Source of the DNA: Diphasiastrum complanatum
Taxonomy: Eukaryota > Streptophyta > Lycopodiopsida > Lycopodiales > Lycopodiaceae
DNA length: 64,000 bases
Reading direction: 5' to 3'
Assembly (NCBI GenBank): GCA_029204225.1
Contig: CM055102.1
Coordinates: forward strand, 43,574,476 to 43,638,475
Every line of letters begins with the position of its first letter. The stretch's first letter is position 1. Below are positions 34,376 through 45,429 of the stretch, one piece after another. The position numbers and the translations under genes are program-made. Under the pieces are notes generated by a model. It was not told the origin of the DNA and ran no database searches. It saw only the letters and a program-made list of their open reading frames with translations.

Positions 34376-37300
34376 CTCTCCCTTAAGCTCAAATGTGATA
34401 AGAGTGAAAAAACAATATATTGTAGCAGCGTCTGGAGTGTCCAAAAGATGTTATGCATATCACAACTACCATGTACTTGACTCACACTCAAGCACACCAA
34501 CAAACCACCAAGTTTGACTCACAAAGTATCATGCAAACACAATGCTCATATAGAGAGTCTACTGTACTCTCAACCAACTGACTCGTCCCCAATCCGACTT
34601 GAAACACAAGTGGACCACATGAGCGACATGGCTCAAACTGAGGAAATCCCACTGCCACCATGAGACTTACATCCTCCATCTAGCTAGGCTGACATCCTAT
34701 CAGACACTTACAAGCACAGACCTGTAAAGCTGACATACATGAGCGACTGAGGCTCAACCTGAGGAAATCTTACTACCACCATAAGATTGTACCCTCACTA
34801 GATAGACAAGTAGTAGACAATGACAAGTCAATGAGCATAAAATGACTACTTTGTTTCATTGTAGCAAATGCACAACCACATACAACTCTGACTCAGATCT
34901 AGACTCCCGTGACAAGGCAACATGCAAGCCCACACACACTCATGCAAACCAACATGGATGATAAAGCAACAAATACATGACCAAGGCCTGCTCATAAGTG
35001 GTATCCTGTCATACCAACACCTGTGCCACCTGTAGATCCGCTGCTACACCACTGGTCACCAAATCAGGACCTCAACCATGGCCTGCACCTATAACCAAGA
35101 TGCCCTCATGTCTAAGCATCTCACATAGATGTCCTCATACATCATCCAAGATCAACCGTCTCGAACCAATGAGCGCTCCAAGCCTCATCCCTGATGTATC
35201 TCCCAAAAAAAGCTATGCTCCAAGCCGCTTTGCCTTGACATCCTGTCCAATAAGCCCTAAAAGCTGATTCCCATCCATTTCTCATGCTCCAAGCACAAGA
35301 GTCTACCAAAGACTCAACGAATGAATGTACGCAAAACCTCACCATAGGCTATACCTGAGTAGCTCGTCTATCTCCCGGAGATACTGATGATGATCTGCTT
35401 GTCCTACATCTCATGTAGGCTCAACTTTCTATGCTTGACATTGCCAACTCTGATTTGACCAGTACATAGGCCTCTCACCAAGGAGCCTATCTCCCCACAA
35501 CATCCATCATAGTGTCCAAGCCAAAGCAAATGCAAACTAGATCCACTATCGTGATGAATAGCTCACCCACGATCCATAGCATATCAGGTAAAATAGCTCC
35601 AGAACCCTGTACCTTGTACCATCTGATCACCAAGTATCCATTGCCCGCTAATAGCTCCTCAAGAACCTGTCCACCTGTAGTGCAACTAGACTCCAACTGG
35701 ATCTAACCAAAAGCTGCATCCTGCTTACCAAACAATGATGGATAACAACAACATGTGACGCCAACTTGGAGATAACTGTGCATATAACCATGCAGCTCAC
35801 CTGATCACTCGCCAAAGTATCAGCTGTCACTCCCTGAGCAACCATCTCCATCCATGTCAACTCACAACCATGGGCATGATGGATCCACATCACCCCGTAA
35901 TGCTCTCCATGCCCTCAGGATATGTACCACCACAGGTACACTCCATGCCACCTACCTCCAAGTAGGCATGACTAGTCCCTAGGTCATCACATGATGCACC
36001 AGCTGAAGAACATCGCCCATACAATGACATATCATACCTGAGCAACTGTAGCATCTCCCTGAGTGCCACCCCAATGGACTCGTCATCCACATACTATGCT
36101 CACATGATGTCTCCGATCCTAGTCACCATCCTGCTAGACAAGCCAAACTCCAAAGCATCACCTACTCCACCTAGCTCCTAGCATCTGCTCGCTCTCCTTG
36201 GCTATGTGCTACCCGACACCATGCCACCACAAGCATATCTCTGAGTCGCCACTCACGGGATCCCGAGACTATTGTCTCCCTGATCATACTGAGGTATATG
36301 GTTCTGAGTGACTTCCTCTAGGCTTATCCCTGATCTCACCACCTGAGAATCTACACCATGGAAATTCCAACACTTGTGCCAAGCCTAGACTCCTGCAAAT
36401 ACAGCCAACTGCATGAAAGCTATAGGTAGCTTATCCACGCCCGTGATGGTAGATGCCTCCCCATCGATGCCAATGTCCAAAATTGGCCCCCTGCTGTAAT
36501 GCCAACTTGTACTCCCAAATGAGCACACCATGAAGTCCTCGCCATCAATGTCCCCTGCAGTAGATCGCTAGCAAAACACTCATCATAGTGTTTTCCCTCC
36601 GATCACACCTCGTGCGATCTCCATTAGCTCTCCAACCTAGAGCTGGCTCTCAAAGCTTCATGCTTTGTCCATTTGTGTTTGCAGCTTTCTAATTCCATCA
36701 CGAATTCCACTTGTAAGTCCTGTCCATGCCAATGACTCAAGTCCAATATGAAATAGTTCTCTCCTGATGATCATCCCATGTCATCCTGCAGTGCTATCCC
36801 TACTAGGTATTTCAATGCCATCCTTGATCACAAAGATCTGAACATCTACCCTGTAGTGCCCACCTATATTTTTCCAAGCTAGCTCCAAGCTACTCCTGTG
36901 ACTGGTTCCAAACCACTCCCTGAGAATACATTGAGATGTGAACTCCAAAGCCACCATCAAGTCCCTCACATGACTATGCATGCCAACAACCCTCCAAGTG
37001 AACCTGTGAGATTTTCCATGGCCCAAACCAAATGATCTGCACCTTGCCGTCACTGGAATCTGCATCCCTGATGCAATATTGATATGGCAAATTGACTTGA
37101 CTTATCCAAATTGGCAGTTGAAGTGTATCTCTTTGATGACAAACCTGATACACTACTCCACAACTACAATGGCTTGATCAAAATCGACTTACCGACTGCA
37201 AAACCACAAAATCATCACACTCACCACTCGCCAAGAGCATCCAAAATGTGATTATTGACCCGTTCTTCACCCTTTGCATGTCCCACACGCAGCTCGTCCA

Positions 37301-38637
37301 ATGCAAGTCCGCTATCTTGCCCAATGGCTTTCAACTGACACTTCCATCACCTGTGACCGCCAAAATGTGTGTACCTCCAAGCTAGCCCATATTTCCCTCC
37401 GAACGAAAAATTTTCAAGCTACAGATGCGTGTGTCATTGCAGCTATTGCCAAAAAAGGTGCCATCTAGCTAAAGATAGCCCTCTTCAAAAATTGCCCTTG
37501 TAAAATGAACTATAACTTCATATTGAAGTTTCTTAATGAAGAACTAGTGACTTTAAAAGTCGGGTCCCTTTCAGCAATTCAAAATAAATTTTTTTAATGA
37601 AAACTAAGTGCCTTTTGCACTTCATGGGCTTTTAGGTCCTCTTCAAACCAATCGAATGGTTCATTGCAAATCCACGGTCCACATTACTCCTTATCAGCAA
37701 GATCTTGACCATAGATCTGTTTCCACTCAATCGGACAACTATCCATAAATCCATGCGCTGATCCTCAGCCCTGGGTCTGCGGGTTCCTTCAAGGCACTAT
37801 GGGCCTCTCCTCTTCACCGCGCGTGAGATCTCCGCGACTCCACGCCTCTCTCTCTCCTCTATTTTTTGATGTTTTCAAGCTTCTCCTTCGCAGCAGCTAT
37901 GGCATCCCTCTCCAATCGATCTCCAGCTCCTTCTGCAAGTCGCGGCCATCCACGACCATCTGCAGCCTGGGTCGCACTGCTAGGGCGCCCACCATCAGCT
38001 CTTAACAGCTCAAAAACATATTTTCAATAGAGAGAAATCAAGACTTTTTGCCCTGCAAACCCTAGTCATGAGGAAGAAGAATTTTTCTTGGGCATTTCTC
38101 AGTCTTTTACTGAGATTTTTCTTGTAGCTACCTACTCACAGAGGTCGCCCTACCTCAGGCTTTCTAATGCAATTTACAGTTCTCCAATTGATGTGGTATT
38201 GACTGCAAACAAGCTGATTTTCTCATAAATCTGTCAACACCCCACAAAACTGGAAATTTCTCAAATTTCCTCCGTTTTCAACCCAATCTGACCTTGTAAA
38301 TTGCTATGGCTCTCTGTCACTGCTCTTTGCAAATCCTCTGCAAGCCCCGTTGCACCAAACGGTTATCCACACAGTGAATCAAGAAGCCAACACCGATGAT
38401 TTTCCCGAAACCACCAAAACTGCAAGATTTTCCGTGAATTCTCCCCATAATCCACCTACGACGATCGTTCTGATCTTTCCCGAAGCTCCGATCGAAGGAA
38501 CTTTGCTGTCTCCTGCCATCCGGACTGCCGATACCCCGTATGGAGTCCTCTCTCCTGAGATGCTTTGAGTGCCATTTCTCCTGGTGAAAGACGCTATCCC
38601 ATAGCTGCACTGGATCGTGCATACCTGCAACACCCTG
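34376..38637 (-). other. Internal region of the non-coding element
   Basis: No recognisable protein on either strand. The left 2.7 kb is C-rich and G-poor on the plus strand, with many short CCA/CAT-type words; the right 0.9 kb next to the 5' LTR is more mixed. Short frames such as 34,998-35,267 plus and 38,317-38,652 minus have no family signature. It may be captured host sequence or long non-coding filler. Confidence 0.7.
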
Positions 38638-38651
38638 CTGCTCTAATACCA
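38638..38651 (-). other. Primer-binding site of the non-coding element
   Basis: On the minus strand TGGTATTAGAGCAG directly follows the LTR end (CAACT). It is the copia-type site for initiator tRNA-Met with one change. Confidence 0.88.
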
Positions 38652-39124
38652 AGTTGAAATTCTGTTAGGATCTAGTGCAGTATGCAGAGCACATTACACA
38701 ATCACCATAGCCACTCCTCACAAGCTCTCAAAGATGGCACAACAAAAGTTAAGTCTATTATGAAGAAACATTGTACATATAGCAAAGCCCCAAACTGCAT
38801 GGGCTCAACAGGTGTCGCTAAACTAGCCTACCACCTGCCAAACTAGAGTTAGGCCCAATATGGCCACATATACTAACAAACCCAGGACATGCCCTTGAGT
38901 ATAGCATAATGAACTCAAAATCACTGTACAGGCTAATTTCTTCCTACGTGTGGCTATCCGGCTAACCCAAGTAGCCGTCTATGGGATCAGTGCCCGATCA
39001 ATATATCCTAATGGGTCACGTCCCGATCACAACCATATACAGTATACCAACTAAACTGTACAGTAATTACATCATCACATTTAGAGCTTACACTAATGAA
39101 TCAGATCAAAACTGATTTCTAACT
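38652..39124 (-). repeat. 5' LTR of the non-coding element
   Basis: Same length (473 bp) and same AGTT...AACT ends as the left copy, next to the PBS. Confidence 0.9.
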
Positions 39125-39199
39125 CTCGCAACACATTTTATTGGAAGATTTTATTTATTTACACTTTGTTGGGAATACCCCCAACACTCATCACGGCAT

Positions 39200-42100
39200 G
39201 AAGTAGTGCCGGTCCCTCGGCACTCTGCCGGTTTAGTAGAGCGTTCTCTTGGACCGCCTCTGGTGGATGAGATATCCCGTAACGTCTTCCATGAAGTTGA
39301 GACGGTCCAGTTTCTTTGAGTCCTTTGGCGTGTGGAAGGACTTGTGAACTCCTGTCAACCATTCCTGATCCACCCATGCTTGGAATCGTTTTGTCTAGGG
39401 ATCACCAAGGAATGCAGCTCGGTAATATACGCGAGCGACTGGCAGCTAGTCTTCGACTTTGTCGGAAGCGAGCGCCTTATTTGGATCAAAGAATATGGAG
39501 GGAAGAAACTCATCCCATTTTGTTTCAATGCCCATTAAATATTCCAAATCTCGGGCATAAGTGGCTGCCGCGCGGACTGTGGGATCGGGGCAATTGATGT
39601 AGTGGCTAGCGAATGCGGAGAGAGCCCTTATGGCATCTACATCCGTTGTCCACCCATATTCGGATTTGATGATTGGCCAGTTGAAATTGTTGAGTGTGAT
39701 CTGGTCTAGAGGAGTGTCACATTCCGCCCATTTGGATCTTCTTGGACATGGCAGAAAATGTGCGTTCACCCGTAATTGTTGCGGACTCGTCACATAAGCC
39801 CTGATGGCCACATGGTCTCTCTCAAATAATTGCTGTCGCCACTCCGGTTGTGGTTGGAGGGCGGCTAAGGCTTGCAGTTCTTTTCTCCTAATGGTCTAAG
39901 CTGAGAATGATAACTGCCAGCCGCTTCTTGATGACTCGTGGGGATATTTGGATAAAAATTAATTGATGTTCTCCTCCACGGATTTCGGTCTTCGGAAGGC
40001 CCGGTTGACAGATATCGTAAAGCCTCTGGATGATGTTGATGGACCCTAGTTGGTGGTTGCACCTTGGCTCTGGTCACGCGTCTTAGCGATCGCATTTGTC
40101 GGCCCTTGGTCCTGGCCTTCGGACCCTTGATCTGGTTGAAATCCCCCTGCTGCCTGTTGGCTCTGGTCTTGGCTGGTACTAGCCCGTGCAGCGTCAAAAT
40201 TAGGTGGCAGTGGAACTACCACAGGGGAGGGCTGGGCTTTCATTTCCATGTATTTCTGGCATGCCTTGAGGGATTGTTTGGCCTGGGCGAGCTCTTGCGT
40301 TGCGCTTGTCCGATACTTATTGAACTCCGTCTGGTAGCTGTTCATGGTTTGGCTATAAATCTGCACCTGACGCGGTAGAAGATTCATCTCTAATTGGGAA
40401 AGCGGCCTTGTATCCGGTGCAGATTGAGCTAACCAAGCGAGCTTCTCACCTTGTAAGACTTTAACCTCCGTTCCCAAGGGCGTGTTCTCTGCTTCCAAAA
40501 GTGCAAGTTGCGCCTGGATGGGGGCAAGCCGTTGGGATGCTTTAGCTTGAAGCTCCCGCACCTTTGTGGAGGCCTCCGTCAACACTTTGGAGAGGCTTTG
40601 AATATATTTGTTTAGGCCCTCCTCCTTCTGCTGCAACTTGGCAATCTCCTGGTGCCCTGCTTGTTCGTGTTGCTGAGCTAGAATTAGCTCTTGTTGCAGC
40701 TTGGTGAGATCTGCTCGCAGCTGTGTATTATTTGCTGCCAATTGTAGTACCCTGCTTTCCAAAATAGCTTTGGCTGCTACCACATCCAGGATATATTTTT
40801 CTAGGATTTGGTACGTCGTCGTTAGATCCATGAGAGCAGCTGGTACACTGGCACTGGCAAGGGCTTGTGTTGTATCGACCCCGACGACCTGTGGAATTCC
40901 GTCGTCATTGTCCTCGATCAGGTTTTCATTGATCCTGATGCCATCTAAAGCGGTAGGGTCAGTCCGATCTGGTGATGCTACAAAAATTGTTTATACAAAT
41001 GCGTTATCAGCCAACGGTTGGCTACCCTCGACAACCTTGGGTGAAGCGGGTGGGGTGTGAGAAACAATTGTGGAAACAGGGGCGAGAACGGTTTGTCCGA
41101 ACGAGAGGATGGGAGAAACAGTGGGAAACTGAAGGGTGGTGTGGAGTATGGAAGAAGGTGAAGATGGAGTGAAAATTGTCTGGCGTGGGAGTGAAAAATT
41201 GATCACTTGCATTCATGCCAGAGTGTCGGGGGACAGTTGCGAATCAGAACGGTTGAATGTGAGAGGAGCAACGGTGGTGGCAGGAGTAATGGAGGATGCG
41301 ATGGTGATGGATGGAGCAGCAGACACTGGAAGAGAAGTAGGAGTGGTATCAACAGAAAAAACGAGGATGGAGACAGAAACAGATGTGGATGGAATAGGAA
41401 GAGAGGTAGCGACAACAAAAATTGGAGTGAGGGGTTGCACGGAAGACGAAGTGGCGGTGGTTGATGGAGTAGTTAGTGCGGCAGTGGAGACACGTCGTCG
41501 GGTAACAGGTGGAGATGTGGATGTAGAGGTAGCGCCACACATTCGTTTGCTGGCCGTTGTGTTAATGACTGCAGGTTGGGATGAGGTAGATGCTTGAGAT
41601 GGTGGGTAAAGGTTAGTATGTGGCACAAGGGTAGATAGGAGGGATGAGCGTTGGAAACCGTGCACTTTTGCCTCGAGAAGTGCGCAGGCAAAGTTACACA
41701 ACAGGGGGCCTGTTGTGATTCACTCACGGTTGTTGGGTTTGATGGAGTTTGTTAGTTCTTGAATAAGGAAGCTATGCCAGTCATATGGCACAACGGAGGG
41801 GCTAGGGAATTCTAGAAAGGATTCCACTATCCGACTCAGCAACGTGGACTGGATTCTGTCCTTGCGAAATGTTGAAATAACCAGAAAGTTATTCAACAGA
41901 TGTGCAGCTGTCTGGATGACGGGTTCCGTGATAGCTTCTATCAGGTAACCATTGTTAGTCTGGATGGGGATTTTTGGTGTGCTTTGGGTGACGAATGGTT
42001 TGATCAGAGCTTTGGCGTGGCGATGGGAGATGGGTTGACGATCACCGGACATAATGCCAACAGTGATTATCGAGTCGGCGTTAATCCTGACCTTGTACGT

Positions 42101-42355
42101 GGTACCTTGGTACAAGAAGTGGAAGCGAGCCTTGTCCTCGTCCCAGGTGGCGTAAGCATGAAGGGCGAGGCCCATGTTAATCTCAGAATGGAACAGAGTC
42201 GAGTAAAAACCCATTGCTTCAAGGAGGGGCCCGGCTGTCTGCAGCCATGGTTGGATCATAGTGTCAAAGGGTAGAGGCCAAATCTGCGTGGCCTCGGGGA
42301 TGTCACACTGGATCACCTGTTTGGTGCCAGAGTCTTTAGAGGATGAGGAGGCCAT
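39200..42355 (-). pseudogene. Gypsy A accessory ORF downstream of integrase (globular, Ser/Thr/Pro linker, coiled coil, conserved C-terminal domain)
   Basis: The minus strand starts ATG at 42,355 (MASSSSKDSGTKQ). A globular N-terminal region of about 210 residues follows (FYSTLFHSEINMGLALHAY, TYKVRINADSIITVGIMSG). About 160 residues of Ser/Thr/Pro/Val low complexity come next. A long coiled coil lies at about 40,830-40,400 with heptads such as RVLQLAANNTQLRADLTKL. After a Gln-rich stretch, a C-terminal domain (KWAECDTPLDQITLNNFNWP, ARDLEYLMGIETKWDEF) reaches the LTR. In-frame stops at about 41,717, 41,210 and 40,988 and a frameshift near 40,030 show decay. The C-terminal domain also occurs in element E. 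The position after integrase matches the extra ORF of Athila-type elements. The N-terminal part vaguely resembles plant transposon-associated domains; I cannot name its function. Confidence 0.75.
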
Positions 42356-43421
42356 GTTAGCAATGATGATTAGTGGTTGAAAAAGTAGAAAAGCGGTGAA
42401 AGTAGAAGGAAATAGTAGAAAACTGAGAATAATGAGTGTTGGATGACAATGATTGTAGTTCAGAGCGCAGATCGGTGTTTGATATGAGCAGATGATAGCT
42501 GGTAGGAAGTTTGGTTGAAAACAGAAAACTTGGTATTTTCAGTGGAAATTTCGGCAGAGCTTCGCTAGCAAAGGTGACAAATGACTTGAATTCAGCCCTT
42601 ATATAGCGGAATTTAGAGTGCGTATTAGGTGAAATTCACTTTCCCTTGTTTAGTTCCACCCAAATTTTGGCAAGCACCTTCTTCACAAAATTCTAAGACC
42701 TCAGGGAAGTCTGCGAGAGTTCAGAAGGTGATTTGACTGCTATGCGAAGGTTCCGCGAGGGTTCAAGCTGTCTGCGAGGGTTCAACTCTCGTAGGAAGTG
42801 ATCTCTCGCACAACTTGTTCCTGTGATTGGATTTTCAAGATCAGACCATGTAGGCAGGCAAATTTCACTACTCTGATTCCATTTAGGCACCTTGCGAGAG
42901 TTGGTAAGTTGATCTTGATGCTCTACGAGGGTTCTGAAAATTTTGCTTCTGGGAACTCTCGCATACACTAAAAAATGATGATTTCTCCATCAGGAAGTCT
43001 CGCAGAGATTTTCATGGATGCATCTAGGTCAGATCTGGTGACTATCCAATTTTCAAGAGCTATCTCCCAGAGGATCTCAAAAAATCATGAAAAAAGTGCT
43101 CCTTCAAAGTGTTTTTTGACTAGATCTCAAGATTTTCTGGTTTTTAACTTTTATAAACTGGTAATCAGCTTCATCCAGGCTTGATCTAACTGTTGGTAGT
43201 GCTCTGGAAGTTTTGATGGATTCCTGGTAGTAGATCCCTTAGTCAGTCTGATGATCTGCTTCCTTTTTGACCCTATCAGGATCTAGATCCTTCTTGGATT
43301 CTGATGGATTTCCCCGATCCTGCCAGATCTGGCTGATTTGGCTTAATCTCCTTAGATCTAGTGGTAATGGTTGAGCAGATAAGCTTTTTGTAATGTGCCA
43401 CCCCCAATCTGGATCTGTCTT
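42356..43421 (-). other. Spacer between integrase and accessory ORF with TGCGAGRGTT motifs
   Basis: Non-coding. Between 42,710 and 42,970 the motif TGCGAGRGTT or its complement occurs at least seven times (for example about 42,711, 42,755, 42,773, 42,785, 42,894 and 42,954), the same word as in the leader. Confidence 0.7.
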
Positions 43422-43870
43422 ACTGTGGTGGCCAGTACTTGTGCAACCGGCTACCATTGATGGGTGTGTCGAAGGGCATCCCATCAAGCTGTTCTAAGTT
43501 CACGGCTAATTTCCTTGATCCTATAAGGACCTTCGCCCGTGAATTTTAACTTCCCCTTGATCGCCTTGGTTTTATACATCAAGACCGGATCTCCTGAATG
43601 AAGATCCTTCTTTTGTAATCTGCGATCATGCCAAGCCTTGCGTCTTTCCTTTTTCACTGCCAGTGCATGCACAACTAGTAAGCGTGTTTCACAGAGTTTA
43701 TGCAGAGCTTCGTGGTGTAGCTGTAGAGATTTGGACTCATTAAGACGTTGCGCGGTGGCAATCCTTAATGATGGAACTAAAAACTCTACTAGCATCACAA
43801 CATCCTGACCATATACCAACTGGAAGGGTGTTTGATCGGCGCTCCCTTTATATGTTGTCCTGAATCCCTG
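43422..43870 (-). pseudogene. Gypsy A integrase C-terminal end
   Basis: Minus-strand frame with TPFQLVYGQDVVMLVEF, ERRKAWHDRRLQKKDLHSGD, and KLKFTGEGPYRIKEI, ending LHKYWPPQ and a stop at about 43,424. This is the GKGY/chromodomain-free tail of a gypsy integrase. The sequence upstream is gag, so protease, RT, RNase H and the integrase core are deleted in this copy. Confidence 0.88.
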
Positions 43871-43959
43871 CTGGAACTGCTGATTGTTGTATGGCAATGA
43901 GATTGAGAGGTGCATTGGTTCTAGGTTTAAATGGACAATTTTTGAAACAATGTCCATAA

Positions 43960-45363
43960 CTGCAATCCTGGCAAGAGGTTGTATATTGTCATTTGTAGGG
44001 ACATTTTGCAATTCTGTGTCCCTCGCCGCACCCGTAGCAGCCGTAATTTCTTCCACCTTAAGGTTGAGTTTGAGCTGCATAGGCCGATACATATTCATTT
44101 ATGGCAGGATCCATAAATGGTTCATCTGGTCCGTACCACTGCTGCTGCTTAGGTTGAGGTGACATTTGCAATTCTTGTTCTACTGCTGTCAGGTTTACAT
44201 GGGCCACTTGTTGATTGGCTGGCCTTGGTGGAGCAGGTAAGGCCATGCGTTGTGTTTGATTGGGTGCGTCGTACCTTGGTGCCGCGTTAGGTGCCCCTTG
44301 ATGATAAGGATAAGAAGTTTGATAGGGACTTCCCTTCTGTTGAACAACCTTGGGGCTAAACGGGCAAAATGCCGTATCGTGCGATGTTGCATTGCACAGA
44401 TGGTAGAATTTATGTGTCAGTCTCAGATTTTGCTTTAGGACTGGACACTTGTTCGTTGTATGGTTTTGCATGCATACTAAACACCATACATTTTCTCGTC
44501 GAGGATACTATAGTTGGGTTGGTTCCGGTTGATGTGGAGTTACTGCTACAGTTCCTTGTAAGGCCTTCAGTTTCTGGTCAAACCGCACTGTAAGTTGTTC
44601 CATTTGCTGTTTGTGTAATTTTGTCATTTGCTCCAGCAACAGTTCTGTGGATAGAGTTGATGCGTTTGATGATGATGATGCGATCGAGGGAGTAGGAGTG
44701 TGGGTGGAAGGATATTCGTCGTCAGATCCCTCATCCTCTTCCCTGATGGCATCTTCCATAGCTTCTTGCAAAGTAGCGTACTGCTCTAGTCTTTTCAGTT
44801 CTCTTCTGATACTTCGTGGCAACCCGGCTAGGAACCACATGATCGGGAGTCAGGGCTACACTGCACTCGGATCGTAGATGTTTGACCTGTCCAATATAGT
44901 CCCGAACACTTTCTCGTTTTCCCATCTTGACTTTGCTTAGCAGGAGAAACGTGTCTTCCAGGAACTTTCTTGGTTTAAAGCAAGTAATGAGAGCCGCTTT
45001 AACCACTTCCCAGGTGAATTTCTCTTCCTCTGACAGGTTGAAAAACCAATCCTGAGCCATTGCCAATAAGGACATAGGAAATAACATCAGCTTCTTTGCA
45101 GGTGTCCGTTTGCCGTAGATTTCACAAGCTTGTTCGTAGATCTGGAGGAATCGGATGGGATCTGAGGATCCGTCGTATTTTGGTATCTCCATACGTGGTG
45201 CTCTCCGAATTGCATGCAAGGGTGCGACAGGTACGGGTTGGCCCATTGGATCCATTGGTGCTGGTTCTGATTCTACCTCTTGTTGCACAACTGTTAATCT
45301 GGGAAGGTGTGGTGCCTGGTTTGCTATCCTTCATGCTATTGATCGTTCCGATCTCAGATTCAT
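43960..45363 (-). pseudogene. Gypsy A gag with several zinc knuckles
   Basis: Start ATG at 45,363 (MNLRSERSIA, then a TGA where element F has Arg). The capsid follows: APRMEIPKYDGSSDPIRFLQ, AQDWFFNLSEEEKFTWE, KHLRSECSVALTPDH. A small deletion near 44,845 shifts frame into MWFLAGLPRSIRREL. An acidic region and a short helix (LLLEQMTKLHKQQMEQL) precede zinc knuckles: CLVCMQNHTTNKC, HLCNATSHDTAFC (first Cys lost), CYGCGEGHRIAKC and CQDCSYGHCFKNC. Four knuckles is more than the usual one or two for gypsy gags. Confidence 0.88.
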
Positions 45364-45429
45364 CTAATGGTGGGTTCCAAAGTGATTGGATCTTGCCTAT
45401 ACAATAGGATGCAGTCTGGATCTTCAAGG

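Larger units (their letters stand above)
33903..39124 (-). mobile_element. Non-coding LTR retrotransposon (LARD-like), TSD CTCGC, LTR ends AGTT...AACT
   Basis: Two 473-bp LTRs (33,903-34,375 and 38,652-39,124) flank a 4,276-bp internal region. CTCGC lies on both sides (33,898-33,902 and 39,125-39,129), and the empty site is seen at 53,412-53,416. By hand count the LTRs differ at about 16 of 473 positions, mostly transitions. A PBS abuts the right LTR on the minus strand, giving orientation. The internal region has no gag, protease, integrase or RT signature on either strand; the longest frames are about 110 codons and unrelated to retrotransposon proteins. This fits a large non-autonomous derivative that must use proteins of another element. 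Confidence 0.9.
33138..39186 (-). repeat. Gypsy A inner LTR, split by the element at 33,903-39,124
   Basis: LTR sequence is 33,138-33,902 plus 39,130-39,186 (822 bp without the insert), against 821 bp for the right LTR without its insert. The outer edge is CCCCCAACA; seven further bases (CTCATCA) are shared with the right copy, so the true edge may lie at 39,193. Confidence 0.88.

Noticed and set aside
35000-38650. Possible genes inside the non-coding LTR element
   Set aside because: Frames of 60-110 codons on both strands without start context, family motif or consistent frame; no support for coding.
33138-39186. Inner gypsy LTR as the ordinary 3' LTR of element A
   Set aside because: It is followed by a second PBS and leader, which a normal 3' LTR is not; tandem recombination explains it better.
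41136-41597. Plus-strand 153-codon frame rich in Val/Gly/Asp
   Set aside because: Antisense shadow of the Ser/Thr/Pro-rich linker of the gypsy accessory ORF.
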